Source: Copromyces sp. CBS 386.78
Lineage: Eukaryota > Ascomycota > Sordariomycetes > Sordariales > Sordariaceae
Assembly (NCBI GenBank): GCA_030685235.1
Contig: MU839181.1
Location: forward strand, 1 to 64,000
DNA: 64,000 nucleotides
Direction: 5' to 3'
Shown here: positions 33,176-46,713 of the stretch, piece after piece
Numbering within the stretch: the first letter of the stretch is position 1
How the letters are laid out: the number at the start of each line of letters is the position of its first letter
Position numbers and translations under genes: made by a program
Notes under the pieces: generated by a model
What the model was told of the DNA's origin: nothing
Databases searched by the model: none
Seen by the model: the letters and a program-made list of their open reading frames with translations, nothing else

Positions 33176-36100
33176 ATGGCAGCTATGTCGCCCCAGCGCC
33201 CACAGGATAATCGGCGGGCCCGATTACTAGAGCTCGCTGGTTCCGTTGGTGTTGCTGAGCTACCACCTCTCCCGCCACTCCCTCCGATCAGATTGCCTAG
33301 TCCGAGCCCACAAGACGATTTGCAAGCAGAAGAGCTCCTCAGACAACGACGAGCAGCGGAGAATCCCGAAAGCTCACAAAGTACGCTAAAACGAGCGTTC
33401 TCATCAACCAAGAAGCCATGGGAAGCCAAAGAAATCTTCGACGTCCTCGACAACCATGTCGCCTCTGGGGGTTCGCCTGCTGTCGCAAACATGCTCATCA
33501 GAAAACTGCTCGAGCTTGGGGGAAATCCAAACATCAAGGCTCCCAAAGTTGGCAGGTCAGGCTCCCTTCTGTCTAGAAGAAAGAGCTTGGAGTCTCTGGA
33601 ACGGAGTCAGATATTGCAGAAGGCAATCCAGAACCGTCAATTGGATATGATCGCCGTCCTGGCCCATTACGCAGACGACCTTACCCTCGGTGTTGCATTG
33701 CCCGACGCGATACGCTCCAAAGACCTCAAAATACTTGGTCTACTTTTACAACGCGGCGCAAACCCTGCTCAGTCTCAGAATGCCCAGATCGAATTTCGCC
33801 AATTGTGTATCGCTGGCGGTTATCCAGACCTTGTAGGTCTAATTCTTCAGTCATCGGGCGGGTTCTCGTCGCAAATGCTCTCCTTATGTCTCATAGACGC
33901 CTCACGAAAGGGATGTTTGCAGACAGTTTGGCGATTGAGCAGGTCAGTCGCAGATGCCGACTTCGACACAGCCACAGCTCTCAGGACAGCGATCGGCCAG
34001 AGCAGAGTTGACATTGCACTTGCCATCTTGACGGGGAGACAACCACCTACACCTGGAGGTGCCGGCCTGATGGAGAGCTTTAAACAGCTTCTCAACCAGT
34101 CCATTGGCCCCAATGAGAAGCTGTTCTTGACAGAGGCGCTCCTGTGCGCCGGCGCCCCTGGTGATATGGTGGCAGTCGCCTTGCAGCAAGCGTGCGAAGC
34201 CGAGAATATCGACATGGTTCATCTTTTGGTCGAAAACGGAGCTTCGGTCGAGTACCAGGAAGCCAAGGTACTATGTGATACCATTGCAAGAGGGAACTGC
34301 AACCTTCTTCAGCTACTGTTAAATGATCGAACGCGTTTGAATCCTGCACTGGCCTCTCGGTGTGTTGGTGTGATTCCAAAGACAATCAGCCCGGAAAACC
34401 GATATGCCTTCCTCAACATCCTACTGCGAAAAGGCGCCGGAGGTGCTGCATTGGGTGATGCACTCATTGCTGCTGTGAGGGCTGGAGATGGCCAGTCAGT
34501 GAATCTACTGCTTACGCCGTATTTTCCGGAAGACACAGTTCCAGAAGGGAAGCCTCGAAAAGGCTCACTTCAGATGAAGCACGCCCGACATGAGGTGGCC
34601 TCTGTGGACCATTTGAATGGCTTGGCTCTGAATAACGCAGTCATGATGGTGAACATAGACATGGTAAAGAAACTCCTTACAGGAAAGCCGTCCCCGGCAA
34701 CACTGGAGCTAGTGTTCCCACAGGTCAAGAAGTTGGCCCCTAACGAACGTTACCTCATCACCGAGGCTTTTCTGGCTGCTGGGCTTTCTGGGCCCTGCTT
34801 GTCTGCTGCTTTGACAGAGGCCATTGAAGAACAACACCCCAGACGAGACGATAGGTTCATTTCCCTTCTTCTGCGCTACACTGAAGGCACGCATTCCGAT
34901 AATGATTCTGGGATATTGTCTTCTATCGCCGTGGGGGATGTACTACTCTTACGCAAAATGCTCAAAAGGCCACTGACAGCTCAGACGTCCGCTGCTGCTA
35001 TGGTTAAAGCTATGGTGATCAGCAATCAGGAAGTCCGGTACACAATCGTGGAGCTATTGCTTCAAGCTGGTGTTGGTAGAGAAGGGGACGAAGTATCCGC
35101 GGCGTTGTCACAGTTACTAGCTACCCAACCCCTGGATGTTCAACTATTTTCTCTGCTGCTGAAGCTTGGTAATGTGGATGCCAACTTCAAAGATGGCGAG
35201 CCTGTCACTCTCGGTATGCTAGACCAACCCCAGTTTCTTTTGATCCACGATGCGTTTCTAACTGTTCACAGCTGTCCGCGATCCTGATCCCGCTATTCTG
35301 GAGCTTGTTGTCCGATATGGAAAGCCATCACCTGAAACTGTGAAGAGCGGCCTCAATGCTCTTTCAAAGATGCCGACCACAGCTGCAAAGGCCGCCAAAA
35401 TGTCTCTTCTTCTCCGTCATACCAAACACAAAGATCATCTGGATGTCCTCTTATACAACGAGGTCCAGACCATTCTTCAAATGCCACTCGATAGCCGCAA
35501 CTACGATGTCGTCGGAACTCTTCTCTCGGCTGGTGCAGACATCAACGCCCACACCGCCGCCGCATTCTGTTGCGCCGTCAAAGCCTCTAGCACGCCATTA
35601 ACAGACCTGATGCTGAGTGTCAAACCAACACCAGACTCCCTAGCCGCAGCACTTCGTCATTCGCTTAACATACCGATTCCCAGTGACCGTCAAGACTTCA
35701 CCCGCAAGCTTGTGGAGGCCGGGGCTCCGAGCTCAGAAGTCAACAGGGCGCTGAACTACGCTTTACACGCGCACTCTTCTGACTACCAGCTCATCGGACT
35801 TTTATCAGCCTACGCCGACTCGACCGATGGCAAAGCGCTCGGGTTCGTGGTAGAAAAGCAGGATACCCAAGCAGTGGAATTGATTTTGGCAAAGTCTTCA
35901 CGGAAATATCCCGCGACGGTCCTCAACGCCACTTTCACCCAAGCCGTCAAGCTCAAGGACCCCGAGATCTGCGCATCGCTGCTCAAGAGGGGGATATCCG
36001 GTTCTGACATCTCCGACGCACTCATCATCGCGGCCTCCGACGGGAACATGACGCTTGTTAACCTCTTGATGGGCCACGGAGCCAATCTCGAGCACCAAGA

Positions 36101-38789
36101 AGGCCAAGCAATAGTAGAAGCCTGCAAGAGCGCCGCCATCCCCGTCTTGAGCGCACTATTGCACCCCACGGCTCAGGTCAAGAAACAGACCTTGGTCAAG
36201 GGGTTCGAGGCAGCGAGCGTCAGCGTCACGGAGCTCAAAGATCGCACGGATGTCTTCCGACTTCTTCTGGAAAGAGGAGGAGTCGACGGCGAGGTCGTGC
36301 ACAAACAGCTTGTCGCCGCGGCGACGTATGGCGATGAGGGCGAGGATTTGGTGCGCTTGTTGCTTACTTATGGGGCGGATCCTGACTTCAATTCGGGTGA
36401 AGCCATTTGGAATGCGACGAGAGGAGCAGCACTGAAGAGTCTGAAGTTGATGTTGGGTGTTGTGGAAAAATCAACAGGTGATCGTCAACAAAAGAAGCCA
36501 TCGCAAGATACCTTGCTCAAAGCACTGAAGGCTAGCAGGAAATTGAGCCAGGAGGCAAGGTATCAGGTTACTGAGTGGCTGTTTGCCGCAGGGCTGGAGC
36601 CGTCGGAGGATGTCCATACTGCATTGCATAGGGCTGTGAAGGAAGGGGAGCCTGATGTCCGCATGATTCGGCTTTTGCTCTCGCATGGCGCTTCGCCTTT
36701 GACGAATGGGTGCGAGACGCTGATAGATGCCACTCAGTCTTTCCGGGTTGATGTGCTAGAGGCTTTGCTGACGTTTGATATTCCCGGAAAGGATGTCTCG
36801 TGGACTTTCCAACATGCCTTTACTCCAGAGACAGTTGAGGCTTGGATGACTGAACAGGGCCTTCAAACTGCACAGATGTTGTTGGACAAGGGCGCTGAGG
36901 GTGGTGAGCCTTTGTTCCCGGCTTTGAACGTTGCCATCGACGCGTACGGGACCGAAAACGATGCACTAGCCCGACAATTTGCAACACTCCTGCTACAACA
37001 CGGGGCCAGCGTCACTTGTGAAGATGGACTGATATTGCAGAAGGCAGCCAAGAAGGCTGATTCAAGACTCATACAGCTGATTCTGGACCAGGGTCCAGAC
37101 TCTCACTCGGTTTCCGTGGCGTTTCCTCATATCTTTGAGGCAGACCTTTCGGAGGAAGACATCTTGTCACTGATTGAGCTGTTCATCTGTTACAACTCTG
37201 ATGGAGAAAGGCTGGATGTGATGACTCCGGCATCCCCGCCGATTCTACTGCGTGCTCTCAACAAGTATCCTCGTTCAGAGAGGTTGCTGGAAATTCTGCT
37301 GGATGCAGGCTACTACCATGACCAGCTCACCACCATGAGAGTCACGGAAGAGGGCGAAGAAGAACAGGTGAATCTGCTTTTCTGGGCATTGAGTCAACCC
37401 CAAAAGCGCATCAGCAGCAATATTATCAAACTCCTCATCAGCAGAGGGGCAAAGGTCAATTTCGAGACACGAGTGTCTAAACAGACGCCGCTCATGCTCG
37501 CCATTCAACACAGACGGCCAGATATGGTCAGAGAACTCCTTCTCGCTTTGGCCGAAGTGGATGTTGCTGATGCTGAAGATAACACTCCGCTGTCACTAGC
37601 CACTGCGATAGGAGGTGAACTGGGCACAGACATGATGACAATGCTCCTGGCTGCCGGACCCTCTATGAACGACGGTTCCTTGCATAACGCCGCTAGGAAG
37701 CTCAACCTTGGTGCCGTCAAGATCTTGATTCAGAATGGGCACGATCCCGACTTTCCCAGCATCATCCACGGCGGCCGTTCCGCCCTAGGAGAACTCTGTC
37801 TCAACGCCGCCGAAGCCGGGCCCCTCTCCTCTTCCCAAGAAAAGAAAATGGAAAAAGTCATCGCCGAACTGATCAAACAAGGCAGCGACCTCGCCGTACA
37901 AGACAACAGCGGAAAATCCATCCTCCTCCTCGCCCTGCACTCCACCGACCCCCTTCCCATCACCCGCGCCCTCCTCAAAGCCGGCGTCTGGAAAACCATC
38001 AACAGCCCCGACCACCAATGGACCGACGGAACGTACACCTACTCCGCCACGCAATACCTGCTCCGCGTCCTGCCCTCCAACAGCCGCGACCGCTCCGCCC
38101 TCCTCGACCTCCTCAAGTCCTACCGCTGCCGAGACGTCTACTACGCCAACGACGGCCCGCAGCCCGAAGGCGCCATCAACCTGCCACCGGAACTCCTTCG
38201 CGCCGAACGCGAACGCCGCGCCCACGCCGAGCGCATCGCGAAAGAAACAGAGGAACACCACATCGCCATCGCGCGCACCAAGGAGATCGCGACGATGCAA
38301 AACAAAATCTTCCAAGCGCGCGCCGAGCTCGAAGACTCGCGCATCCGCCGACAGCGGGACGAGGAGATCGAAGCCGTGCGCAGCCGACAGGCTGTCGAAG
38401 AGGAAGGGTTCGCCGCGGAGCTACAGCGTCGGAAAGCTGAACGTGAAGCCTCCATGAAACATGAGCGCCAACTCCTCGAGGCCGGGTTGACGCGCGCGAG
38501 GCTGGTGAGCGAGGCGGAGCTGGAGATGGAGGAGAGGAAACAGGGGCAGACGAAGACGTGGGAGCAGCAGAGGTTGCAGGCGGCGAAGCAACTCAGTGAG
38601 GTGCGGGTGCAAGAACGTAGGGAGATGGAGAGGATTGAGGCGGTGAGTGATGCGAGGATGGTAAAGAGGTTGGGGGAGCATAAGAAGTTGGTAGAAAGCC
38701 AGGAGAGGTTGGCGAGGAGTCTGAATGGGGCGGTGCCGCCGGGAGGCGGGAGGAGGCAGGTGGGGTATATTACTGGGGAGTTGGATTAG
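33176..38789 (+). CDS. Giant ankyrin-like solenoid protein with C-terminal coiled coil
   Basis: Protein of 1851 residues in two exons (33176-35213, 35272-38789); the 58-bp intron (GTATGC...ACAG) is in phase 1. The N-terminus has a Pro/Leu run (ELPPLPPLPPIRLPSPSP). Residues about 90-1590 form a continuous array of degenerate ankyrin-type helical pairs with recurring LLLxxGA and AL..A.....D motifs, e.g. LLLTYGADPDFNSG, LLLSHGASPLTNG, LLLQHGASVTCEDG. These lie at about 105-residue spacing, so three ankyrin units make one super-repeat. Near the end the repeats are more canonical (TPLMLAIQHRRPDMVRELLL, DNTPLSLATA). Residues about 1650-1810 are a charged coiled coil (ERERRAHAERIAKETEEHH); the last residues are Gly/Arg-rich and end YITGELD. 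The architecture fits a scaffold; no enzyme, NACHT or membrane domain is visible. I do not recognise a characterised orthologue. Start ATG has good context (AAAATGGC). Confidence 0.88.
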
Positions 38790-40374
38790 TGAGTAGGGTG
38801 AGGCGGAGGGTAGTGATGATGCAGATGGCGATGTGGTGAATTGGTGATGGTGACGTTAAGGGTAAGACTGTGGCCATGTTGTTGAGTTGTAAGGCGTTGT
38901 TGGAGGGCGTTTATCTTGAGGGGATTCTCAGATTGATCTCAGGCCTCGGTAATTGCTTCATATCAGTCGCAAAGAGTCGCAAATTCACATAAGCGTTTGG
39001 TGGTTCTCGCTCACGATATCGTCTGATGTTTTTCCTCCATTTGTTTTCGTCTCTTTGCCGGAGCTTCTGGGCTTTCATGAAGTTGATGTGGCGGTGGACT
39101 CCAGCCTTTGGATTGAAGAATCCGAGCCCACTTGGTACATCCCCCTCTAGAGGCAGGAAAATGGAGTGTTGGGATGTTGTGTTTTGCACGGAGAAGACGC
39201 TATCGTCATTAGCACCGCCCTCCTCTGGCTCACCTTGGAGTCAATCGGGCTTTAGGGAAGTATCAACCGGCAAGTGCCACATGTTTTGCGATTTTTAGTT
39301 GACCTTCCTCACTCTCAAATAAGCCACCCGGGTCGTGGTTTCCTTTTTTTTGTGTCAGAAATGGTAGGTAGTATGGCGCCCCAAAGATCCCAGAGAGAAA
39401 GGATAACTGGCAGGTGCGATGTGCTTCTGGGGCTGAAGGGTGTTACAATCGGAAAGAGCACCCGATCAAGAAGTCGAATTTTGTTTATCAACTCGGTACC
39501 TGCCTGTGGTTTTGACGTGGCCTGGAAAGCCATTCTTCCGTTTCCCAACCAAGCGATTAACCAGGCATTTTCCCCCCGCCCAGGTTCGCATTCATTCTCG
39601 GTAGTATTAATCTCTAGTTCCTCGGGAGTTTCCTGTCTCATGCTACTATCAAGCAACCATCATCTCTCCCGTTGATAACAACCCTCCTGAACTGCCCTTC
39701 ACCACCGAGGCTTGCAGCACTTACCAACTCGATGGGGCCGCCTCGAGAAGCAACACGACGTTTGCGGGGCGAGAGCCGATACGCCTTTCATCTTGACATT
39801 CCGTGAAGACTGTGAGACGATCGAGACCTCCTCCCAGAAAGTTATCATCCGACCTTCCAAGATGATATTAGCAATTTGCGACGGCCAGATATGGGGCTTG
39901 TAGGCAAACATCTGCGAGACGTCCTGGCCAGCAAGATACGTCGCTTGCGAACTCCTCCGATCTCGCACTTTCATCCGTCTATATAAACCCGCCTTCCCTC
40001 CCCAGAACTTCACCTCTCTCTTCTTCCTGTATCTCAACCTGCATCCCCGTCGATGGTCCTTAGGTGAGCCATTTGGTCTCGCTCTAAACCATCTCGCACG
40101 CTCATTACTACAACATACTCAGTTCTGCAACCCAAGAAGCGAGGCAATCACACTGCGCTCAGATCAGTCTCTCTTACCAGCCAGTCAGTTATCTACGCCT
40201 CAGGCATCTCTGGGTAGGTTCTTTGCAATCCCGCAAGCAGCAAAATTACCTCAACTTCCACTCATTCATTCACCTTGCTAACATGTCTTTCACAGCCATT
40301 TAGTACACCGCTTAACAGCCGGCCACACAAACATTCCTATTCTTATCAGAGAAGGGCAGCCTCTGTTCAGGACC
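38790..40374. other. Intergenic and SNF2 leader with two probable leader introns
   Basis: Holds the 3' flank of the ankyrin gene and the pyrimidine-rich leader of the SNF2 gene. Two probable introns lie in the leader: 40064-40122 (GTGAGC...CTCAG) and 40214-40295 (GTAGGT, branch CTAAC, CACAG). No other gene is supported. Confidence 0.55.
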
Positions 40375-43300
40375 ATGGATGAACTCTCAGATTCACATCC
40401 CGAAGAAAACGAAACAAGGGCATACTCAGCCCCGGCAAGACCCAACATGAGCACTTATACACGACTCACCGGAAAAATACCCCGGCAATCGTCGTTGTCC
40501 CGCGGCGATGAGGTCAAGGCCGAAGATCCTGAAGAATTCATTGCAAGTGTCCGGAATGGGGCATCTTCAAGCATCCAGAACACTGTCAAAGATGTACCTG
40601 TGAAGAAGGAAGAAGCCGCTGGCCCGGATGTCAACCAGATCATGCCAATTCACGAACACCAATCCCGGCAGAACGACTTCGTTGACTTGACCGTTGATGA
40701 TGACGATGACGATGATTGTATGATTATCGATGAAGCCGATGTCCCAGAAAGCGTCAAGATGAAGGCCAGCTCCAAGACCTTCAGCGCAAAAGCCCCAACC
40801 GCATATGAGATAGTTTGCCTCGGGGGAAGGCAGGTTGCTGTCAAGGTCGAAGATTCTGGCAATGACAATGGAAATTTAGACGAAGACAATGGCCTAATCA
40901 ACGACAATGACAGTTCTGCGGCCAACGGCGATGACAGTGGCAGTAGCAATGGCCAATTGTTTGTCTCCCAAGACTCTGACGGAGACGATGAGACAGATGA
41001 GTTTCACATGGACGAATACGCAGAACTCTCCGATGGGTCCGTTGAAAACGAACGGCGCCGCCGCCACGGCCGGAGACCCGTTGTCATCCCACAGAAACTT
41101 CCATCCAAGAAGATTTTTGGGAATCATCCAGAAACCGGACCAACGGCCCAACACATCCATAAGGAACACGACTCAGATGGGGATGATGATATCGAGGAAA
41201 TTGAGTGCGAACTCCAGGTGCTCGTGGCAGAGCAAAATCTGCTAGAGCGCCGCAGTGCAAAGGGAAAATTGACACCAGCGGGCGAGATGAAGCTTGAAGA
41301 GGTCGGCCGAAAGATTGAGAGGCTTCAGCGAAGACTTGGGGCATCTGTCGACCCGCCGAGTGTGGATGGATACAGTAACAGAAACACACCCCAGATCAGC
41401 AGGGTTCCAGCTACGGATAGCAGCAAGAAGCGAAAAGGGGCGTATGCAGAGCCTGGGAAAGCCAGAACCAAGAAATCGAAGCCAGAGCCAAAGATGACGG
41501 CCCACAAGAAGAACAAACAGAAGCAGAAGGCCATGCAGATGATTACCAGCATGTTGAGCGGAGAGGACCCAGTGATGGCTAGGGCTCGAATGGGGGTTCT
41601 CTCGACCTTCGACTCTCTACCTGAAGAAGCAAGAACTGTGGAGGGCATGGAAAGGCATATCAGGGATGTCATCGAAGCCGACGAAGGGCTTCCTACACAA
41701 GAGAAGAAGAGGATTGCAGGTGATCTGAAACAACTCAGGGAAGCGCGTGTTGCCTTCGGCAAAAAGAATTACAAGCAAGATGGCGGTACATGGAAAATTG
41801 CCGGTCTTAAATCTCAGCTTCATCACTACCAGTTTGCTGGGGCTGGATGGATGGTGAACAGAGAGCGTTCTGGAGATGTTTCCGGCGGTTTTCAATGCGA
41901 TGATACTGGCTTGGGAAAGACAGTGATGACCCTGGCATGCATTGCTGGCAATCCTCCGTGGGACAGAGATGAAGACCCTACTCGTGGTGGCACATTGATC
42001 GTCGTCCCAGCCTCTGCCGTTGCGCAATGGATGGAGGAGATTGCAAAACATACATCACGCATGACATTCGACCAGTACCATTCAACTCGTCAGCATCGCA
42101 TGCGCCAGGGCAGCATGAACAGAATGGACATAGTTGTCAGCAGCTACCAAGAGGTGGTCAAAGGATTTCCGAGTGAACAGTATCAGGAATCTCTACTGCA
42201 GCAAGGCTTAAGTCTACCAGAAGTGTCTGAACGCATGAGAGGACGGGAAGGGGAGCTCTTCAAAGTGAAGTGGTTCCGAGTCATTTTGGATGAGTGCCAC
42301 GCTATCAAGAACCATAAAACCCAGACAGCTAGGGCATGTCTTGCGCTGCAGGGCGAACACAAATGGCTACTCAGCGCAACACCAATTCAAAACAGTCTCT
42401 CCGAACTTTACCCCTTTCTTCGCTTCCTGAAGGTCCCAGATACCGGTTCTTTCAGGCTTTTCAGAAGGAAATTCGAGCTCACAAGGTCCCAACAAGCTAA
42501 CGGTCTTCCTGCTGATCTTTCCGCTCTTCTTCCTCAGATTATATTGAAGAGGGATATTACAACTGTTTTCCTGGGCAGAGCTTTGTTCGAAATCCCTATC
42601 ACGCATCCTGACCTGGAACTGTGGGTTAACTTCTCCAGGGAGGAGACGCTCATTTACAGGATGGTAGAGGGCAAGTTCAGGAGGGAAATCAACCATGAAC
42701 TCATGCAACGTGCCGGCAGAGATGCAACAGCAGACAACTTCATTAAATCATACCTCACGTTAGCTCTTCGACTAAGACAAGCTACCGCTCACCCATATCT
42801 ACTCGAGTCCCTCATGCGTGATCACTTCACGCCGGACGATATACAGCATCTGAAGGAAGAGCTTTCTAAAATCAAAACCAATGAGAGATATGTTCAACAA
42901 ATTGGCCGTTGGTGTGATGGGCTAGTTCAGCAGGGCGTTCTCAGACGTCATCAGAATGGTGAGAACGACCACGACGAGTTCGGACAAGGCGATTATGGTG
43001 AGGAGTTTGACATGGCTCCGCAACTTGAAAGCATGCAGAAGGCAAAGATGGACCTGCAAAGCAGAGCAGAAATTTGCAATGTGTGTTTAGAGTTGACAAA
43101 TGAACCGGAGCATAATGATCCAAATGTAGGACTTCCCCCATTCTTCTGACTTCTACAAACATAGTGTTGAACTGACCAATTACTGCCTTAGTGCGATCAT
43201 TTTTATTGTCCTGACTGCATCCGTGATCACGTTGAGAAGGCAAAGTCACGAAAAGCAAAGCGTTATATCTGCCCAGTTTCTGCATGTCGTCGAGTGTTGT

Positions 43301-44462
43301 TAGACCCATTGATCGTCAAATACAGCACTCAGAGCGCGCGCGACGACAGGGCATCTGTCTTTTCCCGTTCAGAAGCGGATCCGACGGCGAGAAAACATAA
43401 CGCAGTCCGAAGGAGTAAAGAAGGGCATTTTGAGCTTGGCGACGACTTCCATGGGTTTCAGCCTATGGGTGACCCTAGAAATGCAACTTTTCTTGCGGAG
43501 GCGGACAGGAAGCACACAATAAATATGACACCCAGCGCCAAAACAACCAGGTTGAAGGACATTATCCTTGGATGGCAGAAAGAAGCGCCCGAGGACAAGA
43601 TAATCGTCTTCACGCAGTGGATTCTCTTGGCCCGAGTCTTGGGCCGTGTGTTGCAACAAGAGAAGATTGATTTCCTTTACCTCTTTGGTGGTATGGGTCC
43701 TACCGACCGTGAGGACCAGATCAAAGCCTTCCAAGCGAATCCGAGGATCAAAGTTTTGGTACGATTTCACGTCTTAGAACAGTCCGTTCTTTACGCAACT
43801 CATTATACTTATCTCCTCCTTGATACTAACCAAGTTCATGTTTAGGTATCTTCCTTGCGTGTTGGAGGACAATCCCTCAATCTGACAGCCGCAAATCGCG
43901 TGGTCATACTGGATGCATGGTGGAACAATGGGATGGGTAAGTTTTACGCACATGCGACTAGTCATCAAGTATCACGATACTAATGAATATGTCCAGAGAA
44001 ACAAGCATTTGGTCGCGTCTTCAGATTGTCAGTACCTTCTTAACAACAGAAACAGTATCTTCCAATAAATTGGGGTAAGGCACGTATTTTCGTTGCTAAC
44101 ATCAATGCAGTGGACAGAAGAAAGAAAGTTGGTTCACACGTATCCTGGCAAAGAATACCATCGACAAGAGGCTCGTAAAGATGCAAAAGGACAAGCTCAA
44201 AGCCATCGGCAAGGCCATTCAAACGAATGATAACACGAAGCACAAACTTACAGAAGAGGAAGTGGGATCTCTTTTCGGACGGGTGAAAAAACAACGGGAT
44301 GGGACTCTCGTGATCGAGAGTGATTATGAGGATGACGAGGATGACGATGGTAATGACCACCAAGACACAACCAATGGTGGCGAGGGTTCCTCTCGAGTTC
44401 TTCGTACCCGCGCGGGCGAGTCTGGCAATGACTCCGATTCTGACAGTGACAGCGATTGGTAA
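40375..44462 (+). CDS. SNF2-family ATPase with inserted RING finger (Rad5/Rad16/Uls1-like)
   Basis: Nuclear DNA translocase of 1263 residues with a RING finger, as in Rad5, Rad16 and Uls1, implying ATP-driven remodelling plus ubiquitin or SUMO-targeted ligase activity. Five exons: 40375-43125, 43192-43758, 43846-43936, 43997-44027, 44111-44462, with introns of 66, 87, 60 and 83 bp. The N-terminal 400 residues are acidic and disordered, with SUMO-interaction-like DFVDLTVDDDDD and a Lys-rich segment. Motif I is DDTGLGKT (K515), motif II is DECH (639-642), motif III LLSATPIQN. The RING is C901-x2-C904, C918-x-H920-x2-C923-x2-C926, C944-x4-C949. The second ATPase lobe ends with IIVFTQW, GGQSLNLTAANRV and AFGRVFRFGQKKE. 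The last 80 residues are acidic (SDSDSDSDW). The RING sits between the ATPase lobes as in the family. Exact orthologue not assigned. Confidence 0.93.
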
Positions 44463-44992
44463 TGGGTTACTGAAAGCTGAAGCTGCCGTATTCTTTCAGA
44501 GCTTGGCTGTCACCCACAATCTCTCTTTCATTTTTTCACAGGGGGTTTGTCTTATTTTCTACGGAGTGGCGTTATTTCTAACATCTACCCGAAGAGCAAT
44601 GTGTCTTTGCTACGGCTGTGTTCAAGGAAAGCACGATCAGGACAAGTTTTGCGAACACTGAGTTGCATTTACAAGGGTTTCGAGTCTTACATAATTCCGC
44701 CTCTGCTACCCCTTTACTACTGGTTGTCGCCCATTATTCTGCTACTAGCACTTTCAGCACAGGGGCACTTCCATTGCCAACATCCACGCTGCAAACAGCA
44801 CTCGAGGCACAGAACCAGGCAGGACTTGGGTATGGGGGCACATAAGGTAGGCGGATTTTTGCACAAGTGTTCACTTGGCTTGAGATATCCCCGTCAGATA
44901 GTTAATAGTGATTTTAGATCTATTATAAACACATGGTTTCGCTGCTAAAACTTAATGAATCCAACGCTTTTACGGTGAGATGACGCCCATCA
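44463..44992. other. Convergent 3' flanks
   Basis: Spacer between the SNF2 and MFS stop codons. Frames are short and without domains; nothing else seen. Confidence 0.55.
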
Positions 44993-46713
44993 CTACACCC
45001 TCCTGGCAACAAACAGCTTTCTGGGAGACCACATCCCAGCAGCCGAGCTCCTCAACTCGCCCAAAACAGCTACTCCAGCACTTCTTCCTGAAGCCATAAC
45101 CCCTTCCTCCAAATCCTCCTCCGTCCTGCTTTCTTCTCCAGACCTCCTATGGCCCTCCCCAAGCTGACCGCTCCCCAAGCCTTGGCTTTTTCTCTCAATC
45201 TCACAAATCTGCCAGCTCCGAAGGAGCATGAGCAAAGCGGTGCCCCCCAGAAATGTGCAACCAACAAAGATCTGGCCCGGCATAAACTTGTTGACGCCGT
45301 CTCCGCCCTTGACGAGCTGCAGCGCAATAGCCTCCCCAAAAGTAGTAGGGATCACCAACGCGAAGCAAATGGTACCGAAAATGGCACTGCTTTCGGCAAG
45401 ACTAACGGTTTCCGCCAGGATGGGGTTCACGGTGGCCCAGAAACAACCACCCCCGGCACCCGCGGCAAGAGCAAAGATAATCAGGCCGGCGTACGAGCGG
45501 GCGAGGATCCAAAGCGTCAAGCACAGAATGGCGCATGAGGAGCAGCAGAGGAGGGCGAGGTTGATGCGGCCGAAACGGTCGCTTAGGGCGCTGTTTTAGT
45601 GATAGAAAAGTTAGCGTGCGGTCGGGAGACAATGATAAATGGCTGACTCACCCTAGAATCGGGCGCCCAACGCCCACTCCCAAGCTCAACATAGCGTTAA
45701 CCACGGATCCTTGGCCAGGAGTGAGCCCGATGCTGGTTGCGTAACTTGGAAGAGAGTACCAGAGGGAGATATAGCCAAACTCGGTTATGAAACCCCACAG
45801 GAGAATAAGGAGTACTTGGGTCCTGCCAAAGTCACGGATGTTGAAGGATCGGCGTTTCGATGACCCCGTCGAATGGGAGGCGATAGGCCGCTCGCGGCAC
45901 AGAAAGGCGCAAAGGATGTTGAAAGCAACGGAGACGAGTCCAAGGATTCGCCAAGTCCATTTCAGGCCAGAGACTTCAAGGAGTTTTCCGGTGATGAGAT
46001 TCCACGCGATACCACCGCCTGCTCCGGCCGTTGCGAGACCGAGAGCCAGGCTTCGGTGGCGGGAGAACCATGGGGGGAGGAGGCCCATAGCCTGTTTGTT
46101 TTCGAAAAAATCGTCAGTCGCCCGATCTTTGCCACCGATATAAAAATCAACTCACCGGGATATATAGCAACCCAAACCCAAACCCCATACAAAGCCCCAC
46201 TGACATAAAAAGATGCCACACCCTGCTCGCCGCGCTCGCAGAGAACAAACCCCCAAAAGTCAACAACGACCCCATTATCATCGTACACCGTGTCCCCATC
46301 TTCCTCTGAATAGCACTAATAATCGGTCCCAAGATCAAAGCCAGCGAGACCGACAACCCTCCGATCAAGGCGTATTCGAATTGGCTGGCCTCGGGGAAGG
46401 TGTTTTCGCGGATATACTGCTCCATGAAAATTCCCCAGGCACTGTTGATGCCCCAGGTGTTGACGTTGATAAGGAACACTGCTAAGGTGACCACCCATCC
46501 GTAACCGCCGTCTGGCGGGACATCTTTCACCAAGGCGACGGTGGCCGGGTCGATGTCATCGGGAGGAGGCGTGCCGCCGGCTGCTCGGAGGGTTTCGGGG
46601 TCTGATTCTTGGCCGCTGAAAGCCGCATGATGGCTCCGGTTGGCGAGCTCGATGGCGTCGGAGTCGAGGCTTGGGGGTTGTGGGTGTGGGTGGGCGTCGA
46701 AGAGGGCGGACAT
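44993..46713 (-). CDS. MFS transporter, monocarboxylate-porter family
   Basis: Predicted plasma-membrane transporter of 531 residues with about 12 spans, of the SLC16/Mch group that carries monocarboxylates or, in fungi, riboflavin and uncharacterised solutes. Three exons: 46713-46156, 46091-45652, 45590-44993, with introns of 64 and 61 bp (both GTGAGT). Diagnostic motif PPDGGYGWVVTLAVF stands before TM1, after a 65-residue hydrophilic N-terminus. Further signs: GISAWGIF-type NSAWGIFMEQY in TM1, MGFGFGLLYIP/AMGLLPPWFSRHRSLALGLATAGAGGG spanning the first intron, and GRPILG/ALSDRFGR at the central loop spanning the second. The C-terminal tail is about 80 residues, charged. Substrate cannot be assigned. 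Confidence 0.92.
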
